Origin: Thermoactinomyces intermedius
GTDB lineage: Bacteria; Bacillota; Bacilli; Thermoactinomycetales; Thermoactinomycetaceae
Assembly (NCBI RefSeq): GCF_016055025.1
Contig: NZ_JAECVW010000007.1
Direction: 5' to 3' (one strand)
DNA length: 64,000 nucleotides
Shown: positions 31,450 through 40,507 of the stretch, piece by piece
Layout of the letters: each line of letters starts with the position of its first letter
Position numbering within the stretch: the stretch's first letter is position 1
Notes under the pieces: model-generated
Databases searched by the model: none
What the model saw: only the letters and a program-made list of their open reading frames with translations
What the model was told of the DNA's origin: nothing
Position numbers and translations under genes: made by a program

Positions 31450-32739
31450 ATGAGTGAATCCACGAACTATCGAAGCGAAACCATTGCCGTACACGGAGGA
31501 CAGGTGCCGGACCCGGTCACGAAATCAAGAGCCGTGCCGATTTACCAAACGACCTCGTATGTGTTTGACAATACGGAACATGCCGCCAATTTGTTCGCGC
31601 TGAAAGAAACGGGAAATATTTATACCCGCATCATGAATCCCACCCAGGATGTTTTTGAAAAACGGGTGGCGGAATTGGAAGGCGGAGTCGGAGCGTTGGC
31701 AACCAGCTCCGGGCAGGCAGCCATCACTTATGCCATTTTGAACATTGCCAAAGCCGGAGATGAAATCGTCGCTTCCAGCGCGTTGTATGGAGGAACTTAT
31801 AATCTCTTTTACCATACTCTTCCCAAAATAGGGATTAGCGTGAAATTTGTGGATCAATCGGATCCGGAAAACTTCCGGAAAGCGATCACCGACCGGACCA
31901 AAGCCATTTTTGCCGAAACCATCGGAAATCCCCAATTGGATGTGCTGGATTTTGAAGCCGTTTCGAAAGTGGCTCATGATCACGGAATTCCGCTCATTGT
32001 GGACAATACTTTTGCCTCCCCGTATTTGTGCCGTCCTTTTGAGCACGGGGCCGACATTGTCGTTCACTCGGCCACCAAATTCATCGGGGGACATGGAAAC
32101 AGCATCGGCGGAGTCATTGTGGATTCCGGAAAATTTGACTGGACCAACGGCAAGTTCCCGGATTTCACGGAGCCGGATCCGAGTTATCACGGAGTGGTGT
32201 ATAGCGAAGCGCTCGGACCGCTTGCTTACATCACCAAAGCGCGGGTGCAACTTTTGCGTGACACCGGAGCGGCAATTTCCCCGTTTAATGCCTTTTTGTT
32301 GCTGCAAGGATTGGAAACATTGCATCTGCGGATGGAACGGCACAGCGAAAATTCACTGGAAGTTGCCAAATATCTGGAAAAACATGAGTCGGTTGAATGG
32401 GTCAATCACCCGGGGCTTCCGAACCACCGGTCTTATGAATTGGCTCAAAAATATCTTCCGAAAGGTCAAGGAGCGATTTTCACTTTCGGCATCAAAGGCG
32501 GATTGGAAGCCGGCAAGAAGTTCATTGAAAGCCTGGAGCTCTTTTCACATTTGGCCAATGTCGGCGATTCCAAGTCCCTGGTGATTCATCCGGCCAGCAC
32601 CACACACCAACAATTGACGGAAGAAGCGCAAAGAAGCGCGGGAGTGACTCCGGATCTGGTTCGTTTGTCCATCGGAATTGAGTCGGTGGATGATATTATT
32701 GCCGATCTGGATCAAGCCTTGAAAAAAAGCCAACAATAA
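31450..32739 (+). CDS. metY: O-acetylhomoserine sulfhydrylase
   Basis: This 429-residue PLP enzyme makes homocysteine from O-acetylhomoserine and sulfide. K210 in 'VVHSATKFIGGHGNS' binds PLP; the long 'GKFDWTNGKFPDFTEPDPSYHGVVYSEALG' insertion is typical of MetY and absent from MetB/MetC; 'HPASTTHQQLT' is the C-terminal signature. The start is ATG 31450, after the riboswitch terminator. SAM control by the S-box is direct from sequence. Together with mccAB at 2.2-4.3 kb it links sulfide, homocysteine and cysteine. Confidence 0.93.
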   Translation: MSESTNYRSETIAVHGGQVPDPVTKSRAVPIYQTTSYVFDNTEHAANLFALKETGNIYTRIMNPTQDVFEKRVAELEGGVGALATSSGQAAITYAILNIAKAGDEIVASSALYGGTYNLFYHTLPKIGISVKFVDQSDPENFRKAITDRTKAIFAETIGNPQLDVLDFEAVSKVAHDHGIPLIVDNTFASPYLCRPFEHGADIVVHSATKFIGGHGNSIGGVIVDSGKFDWTNGKFPDFTEPDPSYHGVVYSEALGPLAYITKARVQLLRDTGAAISPFNAFLLLQGLETLHLRMERHSENSLEVAKYLEKHESVEWVNHPGLPNHRSYELAQKYLPKGQGAIFTFGIKGGLEAGKKFIESLELFSHLANVGDSKSLVIHPASTTHQQLTEEAQRSAGVTPDLVRLSIGIESVDDIIADLDQALKKSQQ

Positions 32740-32759
32740 CCGTTAAGCCAACCCCCTTT

Positions 32760-32805
32760 ACCCGTCAACCCCTTTCCATTTTTTATGGAAAGGGGTTTGT
32801 TTATT
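32760..32805 (+). terminator. Terminator of metY
   Basis: AACCCCTTTCCAT / ATGGAAAGGGGTT stem with a T-rich tail. Confidence 0.85.
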
Positions 32806-32851
32806 TTAATAATGTCAACAATTAGAAGGACAAAATAGGATTTTCTATAAA

Positions 32852-32881
32852 TTGAACCGGATTGGACCGACGTCTTATGAT
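32852..32881 (+). promoter_or_regulatory. Likely promoter of the mannitol operon
   Basis: TTGAAC (32852-32857) and TATGAT (32876-32881) are 18 bases apart, upstream of mtlA. An MtlR site would be expected just upstream; I cannot define it by eye. Confidence 0.5.
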
Positions 32882-32944
32882 AAAAGTAACCAGATGTTCA
32901 CAAAATATAAATATATATTTCAATAAGAGAAAGGAGAGAAGAAC

Positions 32945-34399
32945 ATGGCGGAATCGGGTCAGGCAAATAACGGATTCAAAATGAAGGTACAACGTTTCGG
33001 AAGTTTTTTAAGCGGAATGATTATGCCTAATATCGGTGCTTTCATTGCCTGGGGATTGATCACGGCTTTATTTATTCCTTCGGGATGGTTCCCGAATGGG
33101 GATTTGGCTAAACTGGTCGACCCCATGATCCAATATCTGCTTCCGGTATTAATCGGATACACCGCCGGAAAAATGATTTATGACGTGAGAGGAGGCGTGG
33201 TGGGAGCCACAGCCACCATGGGTGTCATCGTCGGTTCCGGCATTCCCATGTTTTTGGGAGCGATGGTGATGGGACCGCTTGGCGGTTACTGCATCAAAAA
33301 GTGGGACCAATTGATCGAAGGAAAAGTGAAACAAGGCTTTGAAATGCTGGTAAACAACTTTTCCGCCGGGATCATCGCCGGAATTTTAACCATCCTCGGT
33401 TATAAAGCCATCGGTCCGGTGGTACTGTTGTTGAACAGCACGTTGGCAGCGGGGGTTCAAGCCATCATCGATGTGCATTTGTTGCCGCTTGCCAGTTTGT
33501 TTGTGGAACCGGCAAAAGTCTTGTTTTTGAATAACGCCATTAACCATGGAATTTTAAGCCCGATCGGGATCGAACAAGTGACCGAATCCGGTAAATCCAT
33601 CTTATTCTTGTTGGAAACCAACCCGGGTCCCGGACTTGGCATTTTGCTTGCTTATATGTTGTTTGGCAAAGGAACAGCCAGACAATCCGCTCCGGGTGCG
33701 GCAATCATTCATTTCTTCGGGGGAATTCATGAAATTTATTTCCCTTATATTTTGATGAAACCCTTTCTTTTGGTTGCGGCCATTGCCGGCGGAGCCACCG
33801 GCGTCTTCACCTTCTTGATGACGGATGCCGGATTGATCGCCGTGCCGTCACCGGGAAGTATTTTCACCTTGATGGCCATGACGCCGAAAGGGCATTATGT
33901 CGGTGTCCTGGCGGGGGTCATCGCCGCGACGCTCGTTTCTTTCCTCATCGCATCCTTGATTTTGAAAACATCCAAACAAAACGGCGAAGACTTGGACAAA
34001 GCCGTTGAAAAAACCAGTGAATTAAAAGGAAAAGAAGGCAGAGCGGCCGAGCTTTTGAAAAAAGAAGAAAAACCGGCAGACGAAGAGCCGAAAGCCGAAC
34101 CGGTTGAGTACGACAAAGTGAAAAAAATTATTTTTGCCTGTGATGCCGGAATGGGTTCCAGCGCCATGGGGGCGTCCATTTTGAGAAACAAAGTGCAAAA
34201 GGCCGGTCTGGATCTGTCTGTGACCAACACATCGATCAACAACCTGCCGGATGATGCCGACATTGTGGTGACACACAAAGACCTGACGGACCGGGCCAAA
34301 GCCAAGATCCCCCATGCTCATCATATTTCCGTGGACAACTTCTTGAGCAGCCCGAAATACGATGAACTCGTGGAGGAATTGAAAAAGGCCAAAGAATAA
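32945..34399 (+). CDS. mtlA: Mannitol PTS permease, EIICB
   Basis: This 484-residue membrane protein has an EIIC part of about 340 residues with many hydrophobic segments and the substrate-site motif 'GGIHEIYFPYIL' (GIHE). A charged linker rich in Lys and Glu leads to a cytosolic EIIB domain whose phosphorylated Cys is C399 in 'IFACDAGMGSSAMGA'. It takes up mannitol and phosphorylates it to mannitol-1-phosphate. The EIIA part is a separate gene (mtlF) here, as in Geobacillus stearothermophilus. AAAGGAGAG precedes the ATG. Confidence 0.96.
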   Translation: MAESGQANNGFKMKVQRFGSFLSGMIMPNIGAFIAWGLITALFIPSGWFPNGDLAKLVDPMIQYLLPVLIGYTAGKMIYDVRGGVVGATATMGVIVGSGIPMFLGAMVMGPLGGYCIKKWDQLIEGKVKQGFEMLVNNFSAGIIAGILTILGYKAIGPVVLLLNSTLAAGVQAIIDVHLLPLASLFVEPAKVLFLNNAINHGILSPIGIEQVTESGKSILFLLETNPGPGLGILLAYMLFGKGTARQSAPGAAIIHFFGGIHEIYFPYILMKPFLLVAAIAGGATGVFTFLMTDAGLIAVPSPGSIFTLMAMTPKGHYVGVLAGVIAATLVSFLIASLILKTSKQNGEDLDKAVEKTSELKGKEGRAAELLKKEEKPADEEPKAEPVEYDKVKKIIFACDAGMGSSAMGASILRNKVQKAGLDLSVTNTSINNLPDDADIVVTHKDLTDRAKAKIPHAHHISVDNFLSSPKYDELVEELKKAKE

Positions 34400-34459
34400 C
34401 GGGAAAGCGCGGTTTGTCCGAAGCTTTCCGGGCGACGTCGTTATAATGGAGTGGACAAG

Positions 34460-36583
34460 ATGTATATCACTGCAAGGGAAAGGTTGATTTTAAAACGTTT
34501 GCTATCCACCCGGCCGGAAAATTTGACCACGAAGCAACTGGCGGAAGAACTGGATGTCAGTGTCCGCACCATCCACCGGGATTTGAAAGGGATCGAACAA
34601 TTGCTTCAAAAGTATGACCTGGAACTGGTCAAAAAGCCGGGGGTCGGCATTCAGCTGTCCGGTGCGGCCGGCCAAAAGGAGGCGTTAAAACGGGATCTGT
34701 TCCGCCAATCCCGCCGGGAGTATACGCCGGAAGAACGGAGGATCCTGATTTTATGCACGCTTTTGGAAGCAAAAGAACCGGTGAAACTGATTTCGCTGGC
34801 AAGTGAACTGGACGTCACCATGGCAACCGTCAGCCATGACCTGACCAAGCTGGAAAGCGGGCTTGAGAAGTTTGATTTGTCGTTGATTCGAAAACGCGGG
34901 TACGGGGTTGAAATTGTCGGAAGCGAGTCAGCCAAACGGCGGGCCATGAGCAATCTGATTGCCGAAAATATTGATGAAGTCCAGTTCTTATCCCTGATCC
35001 GCGAAAACATTCAAAACAAGACGAAAAAAACACCGGAATCCCTTTCCGGAAGATTGCTGGGTCTGGTTGAAAAGCGCAAGCTCATCCTGGTGGAGAAAGT
35101 GGTCGAAGAAATCAGCAAACAACTGCCTTATTCTCTTGCGGACAGTGCCTACATCGGATTGGTCGTCCACTTGGCGCTGGCGATCGAACGCATTATGCAG
35201 GGGGAAAACATTGAAATGGATCCCGTGCATCTGAACCGGTTAAAAAATGCACCGGAGTATGCGTTCGCCCGGCAATTGATCGCCCGGTTGGAAACGGTGT
35301 TCCGCCTGTCGATCCCCGAAGCGGAAGTCGGCTATATCACCATGCATCTGCAAGGGGCCCGGCTGAGACACGATCAGGAATACACGATCGAGGAAGAGGA
35401 TTATCCCGTTCTGCTTTGGACCAAAAAGCTGATCCGGTTTGTGGAAGAAGAGCTGCATTGCCGGTTGTCGGATCAAACGTCGTTGGTTCAGGGGCTGATT
35501 TCCCATTTGAAACCGGCCCTTTACCGCATCCGGCGAAACATGAAAATCACCAACCCCATGTTGCCCAAAATCATGGAAGATTACAGGGATTTGTTTGCGG
35601 TCGTCAAAAAAGGGGTGGCGGCCGTCTTCCCGGATGTTTCCGTTCCGGACGAAGAAATCGGGTACTTGGTGATGCATTTCGGTTCGGCATTGCTCAACAA
35701 ACAAGAGCAGGATTTGCATGCGCTCATTATTTGTTCCAGCGGGATCGGCACGTCCAAGATGCTGGAAACCCGGATCCGGCAGGAGATTCCGGAGATCAAA
35801 AACCTGACCAACCGGTCGGTTTTTGGAATCGATCAGGAGGATCCGGAGGCGTTTGACCTCATCATTTCCACCATCCAACTCCCTTATTTCCAAGGGGATT
35901 ATCTGGTGGTCAGTCCCATTTTGACCCGCGATGAGGTGGAAAAGATCCGGGCCCGTATCCGGGAAAAGCTGCGCAAAAAGAGAACGGGCTTCAAAACTTC
36001 TCCCGGGAATCCGGATCCGGCTCCTTCCCCGAAGCTGGAACAAACCATCTCCAACATGCAAAAGATCCATCAGTATTCGGGAGGGATCGCCACCATCCTC
36101 CGGGGATTCCAATGCTTTGTTGCGGAAGAGGCCGGCTCTGTCCCGGAAGCTTTGGAAGCCGCCTGTTTGCGGTTGCGGGAGGAAGGGGTGATCCAAAGGG
36201 TGGCGCCGGTGGTGGAAGCTTTGTTAAAGCGGGAGGAAAAAGGGGGACTGGGAATCCCCGGAACACAGCTGGCGCTTTTCCACACGCGGAGCCAACAGGT
36301 GGTCCGTCCCTCTTTTACGGTTTGTTTCCTGAAACAGCCGTTTGTGATGAAGGGCATGGACCAGTCGGACATCCGTGCCGATACGTTGCTCTTGTTGTTG
36401 GCACCGGAGAAGGTTTCCGGTCCGGTGTTGGAAGTCTTGAGTTACATCAGTTCCCTGTTTATTGAAAACGACGAGGGGATTGCCTTGTTCCAGTCAGGAG
36501 ACCAGCAGGCAATTTCCGCTTACCTCGCCAAACGGTTTGAACGATTCTTTGAAGAAAAATTAAAAGAAACAAGGAGTGTTTGA
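34460..36583 (+). CDS. mtlR: Mannitol operon activator MtlR
   Basis: This PTS-controlled activator of about 707 residues has an N-terminal HTH ('LTTKQLAEELDVSVRTIHRDLKGIE') and a second winged helix ('VKLISLASELDVTMATVSHDL'). These are followed by two PRD domains (His in 'VVHLALAIERI' and 'TMHLQGARLRHD'; 'YLVMHFGSALL'), an EIIB-Gat-like domain with Cys ('ALIICSSGIGTSKML'), and a C-terminal EIIA-like domain ('LFHTRSQ'). Phosphorylation by HPr and EIIs sets activity. The start ATG 34460 is chosen because GGAG lies eight bases before it. The gene lies between mtlA and mtlF in the operon. Confidence 0.94.
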   Translation: MYITARERLILKRLLSTRPENLTTKQLAEELDVSVRTIHRDLKGIEQLLQKYDLELVKKPGVGIQLSGAAGQKEALKRDLFRQSRREYTPEERRILILCTLLEAKEPVKLISLASELDVTMATVSHDLTKLESGLEKFDLSLIRKRGYGVEIVGSESAKRRAMSNLIAENIDEVQFLSLIRENIQNKTKKTPESLSGRLLGLVEKRKLILVEKVVEEISKQLPYSLADSAYIGLVVHLALAIERIMQGENIEMDPVHLNRLKNAPEYAFARQLIARLETVFRLSIPEAEVGYITMHLQGARLRHDQEYTIEEEDYPVLLWTKKLIRFVEEELHCRLSDQTSLVQGLISHLKPALYRIRRNMKITNPMLPKIMEDYRDLFAVVKKGVAAVFPDVSVPDEEIGYLVMHFGSALLNKQEQDLHALIICSSGIGTSKMLETRIRQEIPEIKNLTNRSVFGIDQEDPEAFDLIISTIQLPYFQGDYLVVSPILTRDEVEKIRARIREKLRKKRTGFKTSPGNPDPAPSPKLEQTISNMQKIHQYSGGIATILRGFQCFVAEEAGSVPEALEAACLRLREEGVIQRVAPVVEALLKREEKGGLGIPGTQLALFHTRSQQVVRPSFTVCFLKQPFVMKGMDQSDIRADTLLLLLAPEKVSGPVLEVLSYISSLFIENDEGIALFQSGDQQAISAYLAKRFERFFEEKLKETRSV

Positions 36584-36584
36584 C

Positions 36585-37010
36585 ATGGCATCATCGATCT
36601 TATCCCCGGAAAACATCCGCTTCAATGCAAGCGTGGATAGCAAAGAAGAAGCGATCCGCTTGACGGGTCAATTGTTGGTGGAAAGAGGTTACGTCAAACC
36701 GGCTTATGTGGATACCATGCTGGAGAGGGAACAATTGACTTCGACGTATATGGGCAATTATGTTGCGATTCCGCATGGAACGGAAGCGGGCAAGGAAAAC
36801 GTCATCGAATCCGGTATTGTGATTGTACAGGTTCCTGACGGTGTGGACTTTGGAGACGGCAACATCGTCAAACTTTTGATCGGAATTGCCGCAAAAGGCG
36901 ATGAGCACTTGGAGATTTTATCCAAGATCGCCTTGGTGGTTGCTGAGGAAGAAAACGTGCATCAAATCGTTCACGCGGAAACAGCCGAAGAAATCATGAA
37001 ATTCTTTTAA
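36585..37010 (+). CDS. mtlF: Mannitol PTS EIIA component
   Basis: This 141-residue EIIA of the mannitol/fructose family has H64 in 'YVAIPHGTEAGK' as the phospho-accepting His, followed by 'VDFGDGNIVKLLIGIAAKGDEHLEIL'. It passes phosphate from HPr to the EIIB of MtlA. The ATG lies one base after the mtlR stop, with AAGGAG upstream, so translation is coupled. Confidence 0.95.
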   Translation: MASSILSPENIRFNASVDSKEEAIRLTGQLLVERGYVKPAYVDTMLEREQLTSTYMGNYVAIPHGTEAGKENVIESGIVIVQVPDGVDFGDGNIVKLLIGIAAKGDEHLEILSKIALVVAEEENVHQIVHAETAEEIMKFF

Positions 37011-37023
37011 GAGGTGGACACAC

Positions 37024-38172
37024 ATGCTGGCAGTACATTTTGGAGCTGGAAATATCGGACGCGGATTTATCGGCAGCCTGCTTCACCAATCCGGATATGA
37101 AGTATGCTTTGTGGATGTGAACCGGGAGATTGTGGATTTGATCAACGAGCGGAAAAGCTATTCCATCGGGTTGGCCGATGATTCCAATGAAGAAATTATC
37201 GTCAAAAATGTTTACGCCATTCACAGCGGAGATCATCCGGAGCAAGTGGTGGCCGCCATTGCCGGTGCGGATCTGGTCACCACGGCGGTTGGTCCCAATG
37301 TCTTGCCGCTGATTGCCGGACTGATTGCCGAAGGGTTGAAAAAGCGGATGGAAACCGGAAGCAAGCCCTTGAATGTCATTGCTTGTGAAAACATGATCGG
37401 CGGCAGCGCCCTGCTGAAAAAAGAAGTCTATGCCAAACTGGATGATGAAGAGAGAAAAAACGCTGATGAGATAGCCGGTTTCCCAAATGCCGCAGTGGAC
37501 CGGATTGTTCCCAACCAGTCTAATGAGGATCCGTTAAAAGTGGTGGTGGAACCCTTTTATGAGTGGGCGGTGGACCGTTCCCAAGTGGTGGGAGAACTTC
37601 ACGTGACCGGCATGACTTTGGTGGATGATTTAATGCCGTATATTGAACGAAAGCTGTACACCGTCAACACCGGCCATGCCGTGGCCGCATACTTCGGCTA
37701 CCAAGCCGGTTACCAAACGATTGATGAAGCCATGGCGGATCCAAAGATCCAAAGCCAGGTGAAAAACACGTTGCAGGAAACCGGAAAACTGTTGGTTGAA
37801 AAGCACGGGTTTAATCCGGAAGAACATCAAAAATATATCGACACCATCATCCGGCGTTTTGTCAACCCGCATATTTCCGATGACGTGACCCGGGTGGGCC
37901 GTTCCCCCATGCGGAAACTGGGACCCCAAGACCGTCTGGTCAGTCCGGCCACCCAATATATCACGTACCTGAAGGAGCAGCCGGTTTCGCTGGCCAAAGC
38001 CATTGCCGCCGCCCTGCGGTATGATTACCAGGAAGATTCCGAAGCCGTTCAAATTCAGAAAAGCATCCGGCAAAAGGGATTGGAAAACACCATTCATGAG
38101 ATTACCCAAATCCCGGTCGAAAGCGACCTCATGAAACGGATTGCCGGGGAATATCGCCACTTTGCGCTTTAA
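37024..38172 (+). CDS. mtlD: Mannitol-1-phosphate 5-dehydrogenase
   Basis: This 382-residue NAD-dependent long-chain polyol dehydrogenase has 'AVHFGAGNIGRGFIG' as its N-terminal dinucleotide loop and 'KLYTVNTGHAVAAYFGY' as its catalytic Lys region. It oxidises mannitol-1-phosphate to fructose-6-phosphate. The start is 13 bases after mtlF, with GAGGTGG before the ATG. It ends the mtl operon, followed by a terminator. Confidence 0.95.
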   Translation: MLAVHFGAGNIGRGFIGSLLHQSGYEVCFVDVNREIVDLINERKSYSIGLADDSNEEIIVKNVYAIHSGDHPEQVVAAIAGADLVTTAVGPNVLPLIAGLIAEGLKKRMETGSKPLNVIACENMIGGSALLKKEVYAKLDDEERKNADEIAGFPNAAVDRIVPNQSNEDPLKVVVEPFYEWAVDRSQVVGELHVTGMTLVDDLMPYIERKLYTVNTGHAVAAYFGYQAGYQTIDEAMADPKIQSQVKNTLQETGKLLVEKHGFNPEEHQKYIDTIIRRFVNPHISDDVTRVGRSPMRKLGPQDRLVSPATQYITYLKEQPVSLAKAIAAALRYDYQEDSEAVQIQKSIRQKGLENTIHEITQIPVESDLMKRIAGEYRHFAL

Positions 38173-38212
38173 AAAAAAAACCGGAGCTTTGTCCGCTCCG
38201 GTTTTTTTTTTG
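38171..38212 (+). terminator. Terminator of the mtl operon
   Basis: AACCGGAGC / GCTCCGGTT stem flanked by an A-run and a ten-base T-run. Confidence 0.9.
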
Positions 38213-38407
38213 GAAGCAATCTTGATGAAGTCGATCATTTAAAATAAAATTAAAAATATTCATTTTAATCAAAATGAAATGTGAGTTTGTGTAATGAATG
38301 AATCCGGTTGCATGATTGCTCAGAAAAAAGGCAAACACAGGAATGTTGCAATTCGATGCTTCTTCCGTTCAAACGGATCCATTCACTCATTGAAAGGGAG
38401 TTGGAAA

Positions 38408-38488
38408 ATGCAAAAAGCGGTAAATGTGATCATTTACGTGATTCTGGTTCTGTTGACGATAGCCCTTTTCTCTGAAATTTTTTCATGA
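38408..38488 (+). CDS. Possible 26-residue membrane peptide
   Basis: ATG 38408 is preceded by GGGAG and encodes a single hydrophobic helix ('VIIYVILVLLTIALF') with a short polar N-terminus. It lies between the mtl operon and the decayed toxin gene. There is no family I can name. It could be a small membrane protein or a remnant of the toxin gene's 5' region. Confidence 0.35.
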   Translation: MQKAVNVIIYVILVLLTIALFSEIFS

Positions 38489-38567
38489 CCGGATCCTAAA
38501 TGGAAGACGGAGAAATAATGCCGGACCATGTCCGGGGCCGGCGGATAAGCAGCCGGTCTCACAGGAA

Positions 38568-39805
38568 GTGAAGAAAGAGAGTCCTTCTTCCGAAAAATCG
38601 TGTAATACGATTGAAAAAGGATGGAATTGGTTTAAGGGAGAAGTAAAGGGAGCTTGGGAAGGAACGAAGAAATTTTTTGGGGACTTATGGGACTGGTTCA
38701 CAGGAGTTTGTGCCAAGATGAAAGAAGTGGTGGTGGACAAATTGTCCACTGCTTGGAAATGGGTTAAGGAGAATATCGGATATATCGCGGCCGGAGTGGT
38801 GTTGGTTGTCGGAATGGTGGTATGTTTTGTCGCTCCTCTGCTGGGGGTTTCGGTGTTAATCGGGATGGGCCTTTCCTTCGGGATGAGCTGGTTGATGAAT
38901 GGTGAAATCACGCAGGCACCTTTTTGGAAGCAGCCCTCGGCGGTGCGTTGGGGGGCGATCGGGATGGGGATTGCCGGGGGAGCGGACCGGGTTCATTGGG
39001 AAGCCGGTTGATTGCATCCATCACCGGTTCGAGGTTGTTGGGGCCGCTGGCTTCCGGGTTTCGGAATGTGGTTACGAAATTGCCGGGGCCGCTTCGTTCC
39101 ATTTTCTCCAGAGCCGGCATCGGCGGTGCGGCGTTGGTCGGGGTCACCGCTTTTGCCGTGCCTGTGTTTAACAAAGTGAAACAGCTGGATCTCGGCATAC
39201 CGACGGTCAAATCGGAAACGGATGAACTGTTTTACAGCTTTAAAAGGTGTTTAAAAGCCCGCTCCACTGACCGGTACACGGCAATGATCGAGTTGCCTTG
39301 CGGAAACCGCACACCGGATCCGAAAACACCCAAAGTGGAAAAAGACACCTCATTGGTCCCGGGAACCCCGGAACACAAACAAAACCGGTGGGAAGTTTAC
39401 AAGGCAAACGGCGGCAAATGGAGTTATGAACAGTGGAGCAAAACGTATGATGCCAACATGAAAAAAGCAAGCCGGTCGCACCAATTGGTGGAAAATTACC
39501 GGAAAACCCTCAACTGAGAAAACTTCACCACGCAATAAAGTGTGGACACCCCATCCGGTGTGCGGATTATTGACATTGCCGATCCCAAAACATTAAGAGC
39601 GGTTGAACATAAAACCACGACCAAAACCGATGGAAGCAAAGGTTATTTTTCAAAAGATGCGCACATCCGGGAAGAACTGGAAAAAGACGAATATCTGGTG
39701 CAAGTGGAAAATTGGGAAATCACCTGGGTGTTTGAAAATGCCGATGCCAACCAGCCGTGGATCAATGAATTAAAAGCGGCAGGAATTCATGTGGAGTTCC
39801 GGTAA
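38568..39805 (+). pseudogene. Frameshifted polymorphic-toxin-like gene with nuclease-type C-terminus
   Basis: Three coding fragments fit one ancestral protein. 38568-39011 encodes Trp- and Lys-rich amphipathic helices ('KGWNWFKGEVKGAWEGTKKF') and one or two membrane helices. 38924-39517 continues it in another frame ('SLGSRLIASI...'). 39542-39805 then carries 'VRIIDIADPKTLRAVEHKTT', with 'YLVQVENWEITWVFENADAN'. The last part resembles restriction-endonuclease-fold toxin domains of polymorphic toxins, with ExK in 'EHK'. A frame change occurs between about 38930 and 38990. In-frame stops lie at 39515-39517 and 39536-39538. No secretion or repeat region is left. The toxin reading is an inference from domain style. 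Confidence 0.55.
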
Positions 39806-39828
39806 TTAACCGTAAAGGAGGGAAAAAG

Positions 39829-40272
39829 GTGGCAGAGGAAAATCAAAGAGACTGGTTTGAAGAATGGCTGATGATCCATCGGGATGAACTGGAAAAACTG
39901 CAAAAGAAGCTGGGGCATTTGGATTTAGATTACACCCCGGAGTCCCTGCTGAGAGTGGAGGCATGGGTGTTGGAAAATTACTCATCGCCGGATGAGATAT
40001 TGAAAGAGGAAGAAAAAATGACGTTGGACGGCCTGTTAAGGTATGTGGGCGAAGTTTTTAAAATGCATCTTCAAGGGTGGTGGAATATCCATCAGGAGGA
40101 TCCGGAGCATCTGTTTTACAACCTGCCGGTGATCAGTTTTCCGGGCAACATTCCGGATACTTCCCCGCTGTTGTTCATCACGGCCAGCCTTGACCGGAAA
40201 TCGGGAAACTTTTTTTATGATTCGCTGAACCGGAAAAAGAATTTTATGGAAAGCCAGGGCATTTTGTCTTGA
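39829..40272 (+). CDS. Candidate immunity protein
   Basis: This is an acidic cytosolic protein of 147 residues with an excellent site (AAAGGAGGG) before GTG 39829. It has a helical N-terminal half ('EEWLMIHRDELEKLQKKLGHLDL') and a beta-rich C-terminal half ending in 'LLFITASLDRKSGNFFYDSL'. I recognise no family. It starts 23 bases after the last toxin fragment, which is the position immunity genes hold in polymorphic toxin loci. Unlike the toxin it is intact. The assignment is by position and composition only. Confidence 0.55.
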   Translation: MAEENQRDWFEEWLMIHRDELEKLQKKLGHLDLDYTPESLLRVEAWVLENYSSPDEILKEEEKMTLDGLLRYVGEVFKMHLQGWWNIHQEDPEHLFYNLPVISFPGNIPDTSPLLFITASLDRKSGNFFYDSLNRKKNFMESQGILS

Positions 40273-40507
40273 CGGAAGCCGGACGGAAAAAAGGAACTAC
40301 CTTTGGACCGTCCGGTTTTGCTTTCGGAGGCGGGCACGCGATGCAAACCTGTACGAAGGAAGAACGGGGCGGTGGCTGTGGGATCGGTTGATGAGCCAAA
40401 GACCGGTGATGTAAAATAAAAAGGCTGTATACGAAAGATTCCGAAGCCGTTTGCATTTAAAAAAACAAAAAGAAATTCAACAACAAGAGATAAAAGGATG
40501 TTTGGGG
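40273..40507. other. 235-bp intergenic region
   Basis: Short, with no structure or reading frame I can support. A good AAAGGATG ribosome site lies at its right end for the next (frameshifted) gene. Confidence 0.35.

Noticed and set aside
35240..36196. 318-codon antisense frame in mtlR
   Set aside because: Shadow of an intact MtlR frame; no motif, His/Asp/Pro-rich.
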